DNA of 64,000 nucleotides from Hyaloperonospora brassicae. Taxonomy: Eukaryota; Oomycota; Peronosporomycetes; Peronosporales; Peronosporaceae. Positions 34,189-46,430 of this stretch are shown piece by piece (positions within the stretch are counted from its first letter, which is position 1; each line of letters begins with the position of its first letter). A program made the position numbers and the translations under genes. Location: assembly GCA_947650285.1 (NCBI GenBank), contig CANTFL010000529.1, positions 1 to 64,000 on the forward strand, in the 5' to 3' direction. Below the pieces are notes generated by a model, which saw only the letters and a program-made list of their open reading frames with translations, ran no database searches and was not told the DNA's origin.

Positions 34189-34580
34189 TGTAACGGGGCA
34201 GACCGTTACATGGAAATTGTCATTTGAGAGATAATGACAACAAAGAACATTATGTTTAATATTCTTTGAGCAATATCACCAAAGTGGTGATATTGAGGGG
34301 TCGACCAAAGCGTCTGCTCATTGGTTGATATCTTGACGATATCAACCCACCAATCTCCGCAAGACGCGCGCAATGAGTAGTGACGAGACGTCACCATACA
34401 CTCAGTTAGATCAGCATAATTAAGTTAAGTCAAACAGGGAGACAGTGGTTAAAGACTTAATTATATTAATATACCAGTTCTACTTTTACTTTTCTTATGC
34501 TTCCTCGTTTGCCTCGTGTATGTCTGTCGGGGCACCCAAAACCCTTGCGTTAAGTTCACGCAAGGGTGTGCCCCGTTACA
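34189..34580 (+). repeat. LTR of piece C (5' LTR type)
   Basis: 392 bases, TGTAACGGGG to CCCCGTTACA, plus orientation, followed directly by the same leader as in element A (CCTGGTAGCAC). It belongs to the same LTR subtype as the 3' LTR of A. The flank outside is TTAG. Some stems are changed on both arms relative to A, for example TTGTCATT with AATGACAA at 34217-34240. Confidence 0.9.
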
Positions 34581-34624
34581 CCTGGTAGCACTTTGCAGTC
34601 CTTCCAAGGATCACAGCATCCAAC

Positions 34625-35683
34625 ATGAACATGTTGGATGATGCAGAGACCTTTCACGCCACGCGTGAAGGGTTTACCCATTTGAGTGATACCGAATGGA
34701 GTACGGTAGAACGAATTAGTTCTACCGTAGGCGAGTTCGCCATTAGCGCCATGTTGGAGTTTCTAGACAGAGACCAACAACATGCCGCTATAGCCAAGTT
34801 CATTCAAAATGAACTTGTCGCCGAAAGGGAGAAAGTAGCCTTGCTCCACCAGCAAGGCTCTCAACAGGCCGAGCAGTTGAGAGAACTCGGTGCTCAACAG
34901 ACAGAGCTGTTGAGACAGCAGCAATTCCATGCTGCTGTGGGCGGGACGGCGCATGCGCGTCGCCTCGAGGTCATGAAAGTTGACATCTCCAAGTACAGTG
35001 GAGTCCCGGAGGACTCCCTGTTATTGTGGTTCGTCGAACTCGACAGAGCCGTAAGGGCTCGTCGCGTCGAAGATGAGCAAATGAAACTCACATTTGCTCA
35101 GACCCACTTGGCAGGGCGTGCAAAAACTTGGTCCCTGGGACTCGAGAGTAGCGACCCAAACGTGTTTAGGTCGCTAGATGACTTCACGTCCCGGCTAAGA
35201 CAAACGTTTGAGCCGCCACGGGCTGAGTTCAGGGCTCGTTCAGAGCTCCTGAAACTCAAGCAGGGTAAGCGTGATGTTCACGCTTACGCACAACATATAC
35301 GACTCCTTGCGAGTAGTATAATTGCTAGCCCAGTTCATGAACACACGTTGATTACGGTGTTCATGCAAGGGCTCGCAGAAGGGCCCGTCAGGAGCCACCT
35401 GTTCCGCCTTGAGCTACATTCGCTTGTTGAATCGATATCAGCCGCGGAACAGGAAGACTTTAGCATGAGACAGGCTCATGCTAGCTCAAACTCTTATCGT
35501 CCACCGAGACGACAAGAGATCGGAGGTCCAGAACCAATGGACTTCTGCTATGTTGAGAGCGAGAGACCTCGCTCTTCAAACAACAAGCGATTTATGAAGT
35601 GCAATCGCTGTCAGAAGTTAGGGCAGTACGCATACGATTGTAGTGCTCCACTCCCAGTACCAAACAGTACTGAGCGAAATTGA
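34625..35683 (+). CDS. gag of piece C (open to a premature stop)
   Basis: 352-codon gag in a single frame: MNMLDDAETF start, an N-terminal coiled-coil-like region rich in glutamine (HQQGSQQAEQL, LLRQQQFHAA), the gag core (SKYSGVPEDSLLLWF, LRQTFEPPRAEFRAR) and the CCHC knuckle (CNRCQKLGQYAYDC). It ends at a TGA where element A has TGG, so about 35 C-terminal basic residues are lost. It shows what the undisturbed N-terminal frame looks like and identifies the lesions near 16680 in element A. Confidence 0.85.
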   Translation: MNMLDDAETFHATREGFTHLSDTEWSTVERISSTVGEFAISAMLEFLDRDQQHAAIAKFIQNELVAEREKVALLHQQGSQQAEQLRELGAQQTELLRQQQFHAAVGGTAHARRLEVMKVDISKYSGVPEDSLLLWFVELDRAVRARRVEDEQMKLTFAQTHLAGRAKTWSLGLESSDPNVFRSLDDFTSRLRQTFEPPRAEFRARSELLKLKQGKRDVHAYAQHIRLLASSIIASPVHEHTLITVFMQGLAEGPVRSHLFRLELHSLVESISAAEQEDFSMRQAHASSNSYRPPRRQEIGGPEPMDFCYVESERPRSSNNKRFMKCNRCQKLGQYAYDCSAPLPVPNSTERN

Positions 35684-35828
35684 CGAGTATTTGCCAGAAA
35701 GGGCAATGGGCGTGGGTCCAGCGCTGTTGCGAAGCCGCAACAGCGAGACGGACCATCAAAAAATGGTCGGGGTCAGTAGGGGCGGATCGCCCTACTGATC
35801 CAGCAACCTCTAGAGAATTGCAAATCTC

Positions 35829-36140
35829 TTGACGAAAGTTGCTCCAGATACACAATCATTGTGTCCTGCACCTGATGATGAGTTGTCCCTCATCAACTTG
35901 AAGTCGGAAGTGACAAAAGATTTGTCACTTTGTGCTCTAGTTAACTGTGGAGCGTCGAACAACTTTGTTCGACGCCAGTCACTAGAGGGTCGTAGGCTCA
36001 AGTTCGTTGAGCGCGACATTCCCCTCACGAGGATGGCAGTGCGCCTTGCAACAGGCGCATCGATAACCATTGAGAAACGTGTAGTAGGAATCCACTACAC
36101 GTTAGAGGGCGAACAGTACGATGATGACTTCATCTTACTG
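35829..36140 (+). pseudogene. Protease fragment of piece C
   Basis: Start of pol: TKVAPDTQSL, then NCGASNNFVRRQ, where the catalytic aspartate codon GAC of element A has become AAC, which would inactivate the protease. Similarity stops at about 36140, after TTCATC; unrelated AT-rich sequence follows. The break corresponds to A position about 18008. Confidence 0.75.
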
Positions 36141-38329
36141 TTCAGACCAGCATTGAACTGTACGCGTGTACTACCGTAATTTGACTTCTTCAATGTGTAA
36201 AACATGTCTTGATTGCTATATGTTTCAATTCATGTCGGTATGGTTCGCGTACTCAAAGTGTAAAGAAAGCAGCAATTGGTTCTTTATCCCGTAGCTACAA
36301 TCTATCTACCTCCAATTACATACTTTTCCCCTTGCGCTTATAGTAACTAACTTACAAAACCGTACATGGTCGCACTTATGTCGCTGGAAAACCCTGTTTA
36401 TTCGTTTGCGTTATCGGCAAAAGGATGCAAATCTTGCCAAGCTGTTGTATCATGAGCAATGTGTGCTGTTTATATAATTCTTCGATTATTTCTCTAGCTC
36501 TATTATCTTGGACAATGTTATGTCTTATGGGCTAATAAGCATAGGTTTTGCGACTTTTTATTGGCTTGGTCAATTTTATGTCTTATGGGCTAATGAGCAT
36601 TGTTAGAGATGCCTTTCATGTGTATGGATTGTTAGGTTTATTGATATTGTAGAGATCCTATTAATTTGACTTCATGTATAGCAAATATCACGCTACTCTT
36701 GCTGCACCTTCTGTAGCTTGAGCTATTCACATCATCCCGTATATGTTTAGCTACAGTAGGTACATATTGTCGTATCCGAAGAGATTAAGAAGCATAAAGA
36801 ATTAACTTGGTATCCCAGTCATGCAACTAAGACTTCCAGCTGCTGATTTAGTTCAACCTTCTCATCTTTTTTCCCTTCCGTTAGACTTTTCTTTGTCATG
36901 TCACTAAACATTTAGCATATATGGATACCATGTCATGTAGCTGATATAACTGGAAGTGATGGTATATGTTGAGATCTCGTTACAAGACATGGACCTACCA
37001 GCGCATACTAGTTTGCTGGACCACTTTGAATATGCTGCCGGTCTACTTATTTCAATTGTGTCCGGAAGATTCGGCAAAGGACAAACCACTGTTGCCCTAG
37101 ACAAAGGTAGCGATGATAACAGCAGATACTGGACGGATCTTAAGTGCTGTGGTGATAGAAGGTGAATTTTGCAGTAGTGAAGCTTTCGGTCATCTATATT
37201 ATAATAGAGCGCTGTCCGTACCAGCGATATTGGGTCAGCTCACTACGGTTAGCTTATTACATAACTGCAGCCTCCATAATTCTCACCACATTGACCAGAG
37301 AAGAGGGCGTGTCCCAACTTACCAGGACATACCTAACATATTAAGTAGCCTGCAGTTTCACTGCGTCGATTATCTAGACATCCGCATAGTGAAGTAAATT
37401 GATATTTGTTTCTAGTTAGAATTTTCGTTAACGTGTTAGAGTGAAGATATTTTTTTGTTTTCGAAGGTCGAATTCTTAAAATTTAACTGATGTGATTATG
37501 TATGGAGAATACACGGTTATACAAAAACATTGGTCGAACTGCAGCTAGATCGTTATGTGGATCGGCCATTGTATCCACAAAATGTCGAATGGACCATTTT
37601 TTGCGAGTGTTTTTGTATCAACAATGACAAAATGAACGATAGACTTTTCGGTTTAGTTGGACCACTCTCGCCAATTGTCCATTGCTGCCCCAAGTATATG
37701 AGACAATAAAACAGTCTTAATAGGGGATATATGTACAAAGAATGCTAAAACGTTGCACGAGTACAATGTAAAAGCAGTCGGGAACTATTTACAAGCCAAT
37801 GCAAATTGATGTGTTGATTATAAATGAATTGTTTGCTTTGTAAGATCGCTTTGCGCTAGCAATAAGAAAGTTTACGTAAAAAAATGGATATGCTCGAGCA
37901 AAGTAAGACTTGTCCAAACATATCATGTCTTGCATCAACCAATCGACGGATACCTAGCTTGAACAAAGGCTACTACTATCAAATAACCAATTTCAATTAT
38001 TAACTTGGATTCCCTCGACTATCGTAACTGTGACTCTGCCATTTAACGTCTGCTTCATCGCTTCGAAGCTGAACATACTCTTATTATGTTTTTCCATGAT
38101 TAGACATGGAGGGCACTAGGAGCTCTTCAACATTTCCCTGATGTTAAATGATGTACAACATTATTTTTCTAGACATCTTCATCAACAATCAGTGGTCATT
38201 GCACTAACAAGTCTATCATGTGCACGCCAAGCGAATGTTGACTACACGAGTTTGTTACAATTGTAACGAGGTGAGCCTGAAAACATGTCATGTGCACGAA
38301 TTGTACCAATGCATATATTGTCTTACTTG
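36141..38329. other. AT-rich region, no gene seen
   Basis: Open frames are below 100 codons and overlap on both strands. A short direct repeat of TTTTATGTCTTATGGGCTAAT-like sequence occurs near 36515-36600. Nothing else is recognised. Confidence 0.35.
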
Positions 38330-38640
38330 ATAATATTCTACAATATGTATCTTGTTATTCAATATTGATGAAGCATTACCACTAGAAGTAATATTTGGCT
38401 TTGCTCGACAATTGGTCGGTAAAGGCCATGATATCAACCGAATGAAGCAACGATCGCTGCCTGACGAACGCAGTAAGTGGTGATTGATGTTCTGCATTGG
38501 AAGTTCGTAGGTACAATGTAGTGTAAGTAAGATAAAGGAAGGTCCATTAAAGAGGCCTAACCATATTAAATATAGAGCTTTACCGTTATTCCTTTTTGAC
38601 AAAAAAATTGATCAGATTCTTCACTTTCTCTGCACGTACA
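38330..38640 (+). repeat. Diverged LTR remnant related to the hairpin element
   Basis: The order of boxes resembles the LTRs of element A: GATATCAACC, then AACGATCGC..GACGAACGCAGTAAGTGGTGA (compare the GACGCGCGCAATGAGTGGTGA box), then AAAGAGGCCTAACCATATTAAATATAGAG (compare AAAAGACTTAATTATATTAATATAACAG). It ends in a short inverted repeat, GTACAATGTAC. Strongly decayed solo LTR (inference). Confidence 0.45.
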
Positions 38641-38959
38641 ATGTACGTGTGGTATTAGGAGCTATTGTTCACTGGCCGGGAAGTTTCACGAGCGATTCTT
38701 GAATGCCCTGATTCCAGTGAACATAGTTCCAAGCATTTTGGGCTCAATGGTGTACATTTAGCTCCCTATATTCACTCAGACTCCGGCTGCGATCCATCGC
38801 AGGCCCAGTCAGTGGCGCAGCCTTGGGCTCGTACCCAGGTGGGTGGAGTTGTCCACCTGCCGGGCTTAAGCCCTTAATTTATTGGTCGGAAGAGCCGTGG
38901 CTTACCCACTGCACCGCCCCGATGGGTGAACGTGACGTAGTAGACGCACACGCCTGTAT

Positions 38960-40510
38960 TTTACGGTACAAGGGTGTACTAGTTATCCGTTTTAGCGTGG
39001 AGCTGCCGCCAATGTCCAGCCGTGGCGCGCTCGATAGAATGCGACTACCCAGCAACGCGTCTTGGCGTGTCGACGCGTATTTGTACCGACTTTTACAAAA
39101 ACTTAAGAAGTACGCGAACAACGCGGTACAGTGCAGTTGCACTTCTTCGGCAGTACATGGCCTGATCTTGGCAAAACATACGGCTGGAAAGTGGTGATCA
39201 AAAGACTCGACATGAGAAGAAGGTTTTTCTACTCGGGCGTACGTGGGTCAAACGGATTCCTCTCATGCTGTCATCGCATGACCGGACCGAATAGTGGCGT
39301 AGCGAGTCGTGGCGTGTGTGACGCTGGTGTCGACCAACTCAGTACCGGAGAGGTCAAGCTCTCGTGGTCCGTCATATACTGCCGCACGATATCCGGATAC
39401 AGTCAGTTGGTAGCAGGTAGCCACGGACTGAGCACAAGACGCGACTGTAACACCGACGAGAGTATCGGAAAAAGATCAAAATGTTGCTACGTTGATGTTA
39501 GTTGCGCGTTGCCAGTGGACGCACATGCAATACTACCCGCCACATGAGCAACATGCAGAGCACGACACTCAGGCAGTTGGCTACTTCGGGCTCCAGGGGC
39601 GACAGCCACGCTGTGATGCAGCCACAACGTAGAGAGATTCAGATCGTTAATTGACACGGTGTCATCCACCCGCATGATCTTTGCATATTTCAAAGCCAGG
39701 ACTTGAGCATTGATCTTTCCACAAACCTTTGCGAGGACGTGTCCGAGTGTACAATTTGGACCCGATGGTAGCACTCCAACGACCCGATGCATGCGTACAG
39801 CATGGCACCAGAGGTCGTGGGTGCTCGATTCGATGCTGCCTCTTCGCAAAGAGCGACGATTGCATATGCACAACCCCAAAAGCAGTACAGCAAACGCGAG
39901 AGTTATAAGACCCAGAGAGTGTACGCGATTCACCGCAAGACGCAGTGTACTTCTAGGTGCAGATCGGTCCAGCCCAGCACCATCATACAGGTCAACCGAG
40001 GTGGTGGACGTGATCGCGGTCAGCCTACCCCAGTTGCGCGTTGTCGCAGTAACAACGCGTTTCATGCACTCAACACCACATCAGCTTTGGTCCCTCGATA
40101 GCCGCTTGTGCGACTTGTTAGACTTGGAGTGCGCGACCGCCGAAAAGATGAAGCATATCGCCTTGGAGTTACCAGCCAATATTGCGCCCCCTAAGTCTAT
40201 TGCGGGAACGATGAGCACGGAACAGACCTTTGCCTGCTTCCGCTCGCGCGAGGGAAAATTATGGCCGTACGGGGCACTCGGACGAGAGGCGGAGACAGAA
40301 ACCGGCTTCAGTTGTGCCGTGATACATGGGACTTTGCAGCTCCGACGTGATGAGCTGTCGCAGAAACAGTCGGGCTTTCTTGCGTACGGACGACAGACTT
40401 GCACCTGAATCCTGACGTGCGGCACATCCCAGCCACAACTTCGTGCGCTGATCGAGCACAAAGTAAGACCCACAAAACACTGTACTCTATCAAAGACAAC
40501 TGTGCGCACC
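38960..40510 (-). pseudogene. Degenerate gene, copy 2 of the duplicated block
   Basis: Counterpart of 7290-8800. The best open frame is minus 40065-39487 (192 codons): a polar N-terminus (MKRVVTATTRNWG), one strongly hydrophobic helix (LGLITLAFAVLLLGLCI), then a soluble part (CTLGHVLAKVCGKINAQVLA, DLNLSTLWLHHS). Downstream the coding signal continues in another frame (TVASCAQSVATCYQ, then YRAAVYDGPRELD) with stops. No family is recognised. Similarity to copy 1 extends over the whole block, so the duplication included more than the coding part. Confidence 0.45.
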
Positions 40511-40739
40511 GGTTCTTCCCGACTCTACCAAGCGGACGTTGTCGTGCTTTGGTCTGATTTCACTCTCCTATCGCTGGCTTGGCCACGTGGCCAAGCCAGC
40601 TTAGCGGGGATGCTAACATCTCTCGATCCATTTAGCGTTGAGAAAAAACGAGTGTGCGGTCGATGCTCATATTGTGGTTCCATGTCGCACACCGCACTGT
40701 CGCTTAGAGATCATCCATGTGGTTGACATTGACTCATCA

Positions 40740-41690
40740 ACGCTAAGGTAGGGTCAACAATTTTTCACTCATACCATGCGGGCTACACATCACAAGTAAG
40801 TGCTCTGGATTCTTAGCGTAGAGGCGATGCGCTACAGCTGGATGTAGTCGCTGGTCGTTGCCCACCGCTTCGTACGTCGATCTAACACCAAGACTGGCGG
40901 CGCATCGACACATCGACACCTCGACTCGAGCGGTGTGGCGACCCCACAATTGGCATAGGTTGTTCGTGCTAGTGGGTAGAATTGTCCTGCATTCAGATCA
41001 CCGGCGTCGCAGGTACTTGACGCGATAGCAACATCTTTTCCAATGTCGTTCGTCTAGTGCGGAGCAAACTGTGCTGTTTATCGAACGATTGTTCAGCTGC
41101 AGCACGACCCCTTAGTCCAGTTGCGTCTGATGATACTAGACAGCGAGACTGAACGCTAAGAAAGATGGCAATGACAAGAGCATACTTGTGGTTGTGTTGA
41201 GGACGTGTAGCCTAATGAGGTGCCAAAAAGACTAGACAGAATATAAAGTGATGACCCATAGTAAAGAGAGAACACACCAGCTTGTAAGAATTCAAGCTCG
41301 TAGAGCCCGCTCGTTGTGGCACGCCGATCCTACGACTTGATGAAGGTGCAACGTTTGTGCCCGTGTGATGGTAGAGGCTTCCCGTTATTGTACATTCGTG
41401 TGCTTCCCATCCTGTCGCTGGATCACCGCTGCGCAATGCGGCTCTATTGCACTTAGAAATGCAATTGACGAGAGGTAGATCATGTCGTTTCGCTCACGTT
41501 CAATCGAATAGCGTTGGACAATATGTTCGTGCAATAAATCTATCTTCTTTATTGTATTGCTGGTGTGCAATTCGAACTGATCACTCGTCTTGATGGCTTG
41601 TGCGGCATCTCTGACTTTTCGTTAATCCGTCAATCAGTCATTTTGCAATTCGCCAAGTCAAGCTCATTACAGACTACCTTCGTCCCCGCG
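40740..41690. other. Intergenic upstream of the small secreted protein gene
   Basis: No gene is recognised. The short frames present overlap one another and lack motifs. Confidence 0.3.
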
Positions 41691-41694
41691 CAAG

Positions 41695-41898
41695 ATGAAC
41701 ATGAAGCCCAGCCTTTTGGTCGTGATCGCCGCTGTCGCGGCCAGTTCGGCTCTCAGCCAGCGCAGAGATGAACGAATATTTACTTGCCCTCTTCTTTGCA
41801 AGGGGACGGTGAACAAGTGCGGGTGTAAGGACAACAAACTTAACGACGTCGACAGTTGCATCCAGAAACACTGCAATACGCCGCGACGCTACGGTTAG
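41695..41898 (+). CDS. Small secreted cysteine-rich protein, candidate apoplastic effector
   Basis: 67 residues. The N-terminus is a clear signal peptide (MKPSLLVVIAAVAASSALS, from the second methionine), followed by a mature part of about 46 residues with six cysteines spaced C-x3-C-x6-C-x-C-x10-C-x4-C, compatible with three disulfides. Small secreted six-cysteine proteins of this kind are typical of oomycetes (the SCR and PcF groups act in the plant apoplast). Membership in either group cannot be shown by eye, and no toxic activity is claimed. Two starts lie two codons apart (41695, 41701). It appears intact, has no intron, and stands alone in a repeat-rich, gene-poor stretch, a common setting for oomycete effectors. 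Confidence 0.6.
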   Translation: MNMKPSLLVVIAAVAASSALSQRRDERIFTCPLLCKGTVNKCGCKDNKLNDVDSCIQKHCNTPRRYG

Positions 41899-42416
41899 GG
41901 GACGTCGAGGTCAAGGGCTGCAAAGGTGGCAAGATTTTGGCGTTGGCAACTCATAGGACCTTCACGCGTTCGCCAACCGGATGTTGTGTAGCAACTAGCG
42001 ACAACTTTGTTGAATGAAAAAACGATGCCGTCCTATATATTTTTCGTGTAATTATATTCGTTTGGTGTCTTGTCTCGCGTTTTATAAGGGAATTGTTTTA
42101 CTCACTCCCTGTATAGGAGAATTCATTCCCTTTCAATTAATGTGGTACACATTATTGCAGAAATAGATTATATTCGCTCCCTTTTCGGTTCGATGTACTT
42201 CCGTCTGAACTACGTAACTGTGATGGGGTACCGACAGTCACGTACTGATAAACAGTATGGAGCAAACTCTCACTGCCAATAGAGATTTTAGTTCCCTGCT
42301 ACATTACGTTAACGTTCACAGAGGAAGCCAAACCCTAAAACGAAAGAGTTTCGTAGTAGTAAAAGCTAATATGTATTCAATATAAGTAAGTCCTAAATCT
42401 CTTTTTGTTGATTTGT

Positions 42417-43563
42417 CCTAGGGAAATAAAAAATCCCCAGATAATTGGAATATAAAAAAATGCCACAAGTCGTAGTATACTCAAGTGACTTTCATGTCGA
42501 GAATCATGATGCAGCCACACTTCAATTTATTCAAGCGCAGCACATCGATACAAGTTCTGGTTCTGATTAGGATGGTTCCCAAAGCAATTTGTATGAGCAC
42601 GATGCAACCTACTCTACCCCTCACAGTAGGTGCTGGCAATTCAGAGTGCAAGTTGCTTAAATCCGATCGCTTCAATAAATTGTGTCATTTGTCCTCAACA
42701 CATCTCGGTGCTAGCAGCACCACACTCGTATTTTTCTAGCTTCACACATTCGCACCTGTATGCTGTTCATCATTGAGCACCAGCACGCGCGTTTTGCGGG
42801 CGTTCGTGCACGCGATCCCATCCACTACAACGACTGCATCTCGTGACTTTGAACCTCTTCCAAACGCGACTGAATCGTCATCTGCGGCTGCTTCGGCTGC
42901 TGCGTCTACGACTCGAGCTTCGCCTGCGACTCGAAGTCCGACTACGACTCAAACTCCGCCAGCGTCGGAACGGACTCGGCAAGCGTCGACGTCGCCCGCT
43001 GCGGAACGGCGACGGGTCACGTCGACGCATAGACGCCGGTGAGCGCGGAAATGCGATTCGACAAGTAGAACACAGTTAGCAACCGCAGCACTTAAACCAA
43101 TAACATCAACAGCAACAGCAGTAGCATCATTTACAGAGCAACAACAACAGCAACCGCAGCATCTACAACAACAACAACAGCAGCAACACCATTAACAATA
43201 GCAACTGAAATAACGATGACAAAAGCAACAACATTAATATCAACAACATTAGCATCGCTGACTGTGTGTAAGACCACGACCGATAATACGAATACTCGAT
43301 TACGTCCTCATATCTCGAGTCTGCTCCCGCCACTGGTGGCTGCTAGCGCAGCACGCCTGCGAAAGAACCCTCTCCGCGACTGCCTAAACTGGGCGTGGTT
43401 GGGAACGGCGGTAAAATGGGGAAACGAAAATGATTATGGCCGTTTGTTTCTATGAGTGCCATATTAACTTAAGTATACTAAGACATGTGGCATTTTTTGT
43501 TTTCTAGTATATGAGGTACTTTTTAATTTTCCAATTATCTGGGGCATTTTTTATTGTCGTGAT
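42417..43563. mobile_element. TIR-like element enclosing a CAA/CAG repeat tract
   Basis: Inverted arms: 42420-42485 (AATAAAAAATCCCCAGATAATTGGAA, then AAAAATGCCACAAGTCGTAGTATACT) and 43460-43563 (the reverse complement with AAAAAATGCCCCAGATAATTGG and AAAAAATGCCACATGTCTTAGTATACT). The arms match well apart from an extra 25 or so bases in the right arm. Between them lie a low-complexity CGACTC-type stretch (42890-43030) and a trinucleotide tract. No transposase is seen. MITE-like element (inference). Confidence 0.5.
43085..43265 (+). repeat. CAA/CAG-type trinucleotide repeat
   Basis: Degenerate tract of CAA, CAG, CAT and AAC triplets (for example ACAACAACAACAGCAGCAAC) over about 180 bases. All reading frames are low complexity, so I do not call a gene. 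Confidence 0.7.
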
Positions 43564-43624
43564 GAAATGAAGCTTTTTGTATTTTTTGTGATTAAATGGG
43601 GCTTTTGATTCTCCCATTTGTCCT

Positions 43625-46060
43625 ACCGTAAATATATTGATGCGAAACATGCATTGTTACGTCTTCTCATTACACATTGCACGCGTCAAGCTGCGATTTG
43701 TGTGTCATAATCATTTCGTATATCAACCAAAGAGTAGACCCTTGAGTCTCTGAATGAATGTCAAGTTTTGTTGTGCTATCATAAGAAAAACATCGAATGT
43801 GACAACTCAATCCTATCGAACCTTTACATGATAATATTTGTATGCATCGGATTCCCCATTACAGCAACCAAACACTTTGGTCATGTCTGCGTGATTACTT
43901 TTCAAATTTAATCGATGCATCAGACTTGTTCTTTACTTTTCGACTCATATAATAACTTGTGACAAATTTAACAATGCATCGTAGACATCGTATTGTGAAG
44001 AAACCGCTCGTTCAATCTGTGCAGCCATTATAGAAGGGGAGCAAGAGCTTATTAAGACCACAATATCTGTTTTTCAGATACAACAGGTGCAAACGACTTG
44101 TCGTTGACATCGATATAGAAGCTTTTGCATCCGCTGAACGGCAACATTATGTAAGAGATGCTGCTATTCACGCATATAGGCATGCTCCCTCCCCAAGAGG
44201 CCGGAGAAAATTTGAAGCCCGTAGCACAATATTGGGCTCTTAGCCAGGGTTACGCAGTGACTATTTAACGGTTAATTACTGAATAATACATACTTGCATT
44301 GAAACCATGTCGGCGCACACTTGTCTCGAGGATCAGAACAAAAGCGACAGAGATCATCTCGGCACATTAAATGCCCCTTTTCATCTCTTCGCATTATTTC
44401 AAATAAAAGGAATTTAAAGTTTTATACAATACAGAGCGATTGCATCATCTATCCGGGCATTTAACCCATACAAATCTAATTGAATAAAAGGCGAAAACAA
44501 TGAAGAAGATGACGAATGCCGATGTCATTCTGCTGCAATTTCTTCAACGCCAAGGTGTCAAAAAACACCTTCGCAAGATTGCGCACTTTGTACAACGAAC
44601 GAGCCGACGTTCGAAGCAACCAGAATCGCACGGGGAGAGCTCTATTGGCACGCTAATGACAATCGTTTGGGTAGTGACTATTTGCACGATGTTGAAGAAA
44701 AAATGGGGGCAAAAATACCACTAGACTATTTTTCGTTTATCCGTACATCGTTCCGATAGAAAGCCGATGCAATCACGATGTTGTTATAGACTGCACGTAT
44801 AAGAAAACCTTAGTGAGTCCTGCTTCTTCATATTATTGGAATGGACGCATTGAATACAACTTTTACCGTGGATTTATGTTTCCTGTCCATGGAGGACGAG
44901 AAAAAAGTATGCGTGGCTAATGTCAGGACTGACATCAGTGTGGAAAAACAAATCTGAGTCAGTGGTAATCATCATGGATCGGAAACTGGTTCTTTTGGCG
45001 GCCATTGCACAAGGTTTCTTGTCATTCATTAAGATGCTCTGTATTTAACAACAAACTTACCATTCCCCGTTGCATAAATTAGTATTGAACCCAAAACAAA
45101 ATTGACGAGTCATGTCGAATGTGTAATGTCCTAGTATAGTTTCAGACGGCGGAAGAATATAATGAGCAGCTTAAGAAGGTCCCAGACAATCTCTCGTAAA
45201 CTTTAGAGGTACCAGAGTACGTGACGATGACTCAGCTTGTCTACAACGAAGGATTTTTAAATGCGTGAAGTTCACGACATCAAGGTTTGATTCAAGGCGT
45301 CTTAGGAGGTAGAGTGACCTCAGGCGTACACATACAAGTTTCTACAAGTCTAGACGAAAGACGTATTTTCGTCGTTTAACAATCTGATGATTGCGTTGAA
45401 TCGCCAAATAAACGCAGAGGACAATTGCGAAGAGACAGGAAGATGAATCATTTCAGTAACTTTTTAAAAGATATCGCATGATTGTCAGAAATATTTATGC
45501 TGTTCACATGACAACGTTTCTTATACACCATGGAAAAATCGATCAAGATCATTATCCGTGCACCGTATGATTATAAATGGCGGTGGGAATTCCTTGCGCG
45601 CATGAGCACTCGTGCATGGAGAAGAGCAGAGGAATAATGATGGAAAATGTGGATCGCGCCTACCAAATTTAGTGCGAGATAGATTTTTATGTGGATTGCG
45701 CTCGGAGATAGGCCTGTTGGCACGAATGATGGGATCAAACGAATGAGTGACAGAAAACGACTGTGAAAATTACTCCGATTTATCTACCTAACGGTCAAGT
45801 AGAAGTATAGTCGAGGATCGATAATTGACCGATCACGACCTGCGATCAAGGGGTATGATCACCAAGTTACAAGGACGGGATCGCGTAAGGGGTGAACACC
45901 AACTGGAGTACTGGATCGCTGACGACAATAGAAAATAGGTGAATATGGAAGCAAGATGGAGGAATGGATCATCAAGATCATCAAACTTGCGAGGTCTCAA
46001 AAGCAACGGCGATTAGACGGTGGATGCCCGATCAGAGACTCGAAAGATTGATCACGATCC
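43625..46060. other. AT-rich region with possible gene fragments
   Basis: At 44086-44240 the plus strand reads VVDIDIEAFASAERQHYVRD and then AYRHAPSPRGRRKFEARST, which looks protein-like. A 75-codon frame follows at 44500-44724 (KKMTNADVILLQFLQ). These may be remnants of a transposon or gene, but no family is recognised and the frames are interrupted. Confidence 0.25.
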
Positions 46061-46129
46061 ACCCTGGGGGTGTAATGCTTGATTGTGTGGACACATGATT
46101 GTGTGGACACACAATTGGTGCGGACTACA

Positions 46130-46290
46130 TACCGTAATCTGCTACCCAAGCGATTCACCCCCGAGCGATCCACCACGGATCGATCCGCTATTCGAGCGAT
46201 CCACTACCTAGCGATCCGCTACGGAGCGATTTACTGAGGAGTGTTCCACCACCTAGCAATCCGACCCCCGAGTATCTGCTATGGACCACA
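46130..46290. repeat. Degenerate GCGATCC-type tandem repeat
   Basis: About eight imperfect units of roughly 18-20 bases built on AGCGATCCAC/GCTAC. Just upstream (46080-46112) is a short direct duplication of GATTGTGTGGACACA. Confidence 0.6.
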
Positions 46291-46430
46291 TTATGCACGA
46301 GGTGAATTGCATAGACAAGCGATACGCATCAGTGATCTAGCGAACAGATAGGCATAGTCATAGGTTTTGGATTTGGTTGGTTGAGATTAAACAGAGTTAA
46401 AGTTGCAACGAAAACGCGCGTCGACTTCTC

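Noticed and set aside
24925..34189. Target-site duplication joining B and C as one insertion
   Set aside because: The outer flanks are ATAT and TTAG and do not match in either orientation, so the inversion idea rests on breakpoints only.
38810..38880. tRNA-derived SINE (TGGCGCAGCCTTGG resembles an A box)
   Set aside because: No B box at the right distance and no A-rich tail; probably a chance match.
42773..43042. 90-codon serine/threonine-rich frame as a gene
   Set aside because: It is a translated low-complexity stretch (CGACTC-type) inside a TIR element. Other frames are equally open and no signal peptide or domain is seen.
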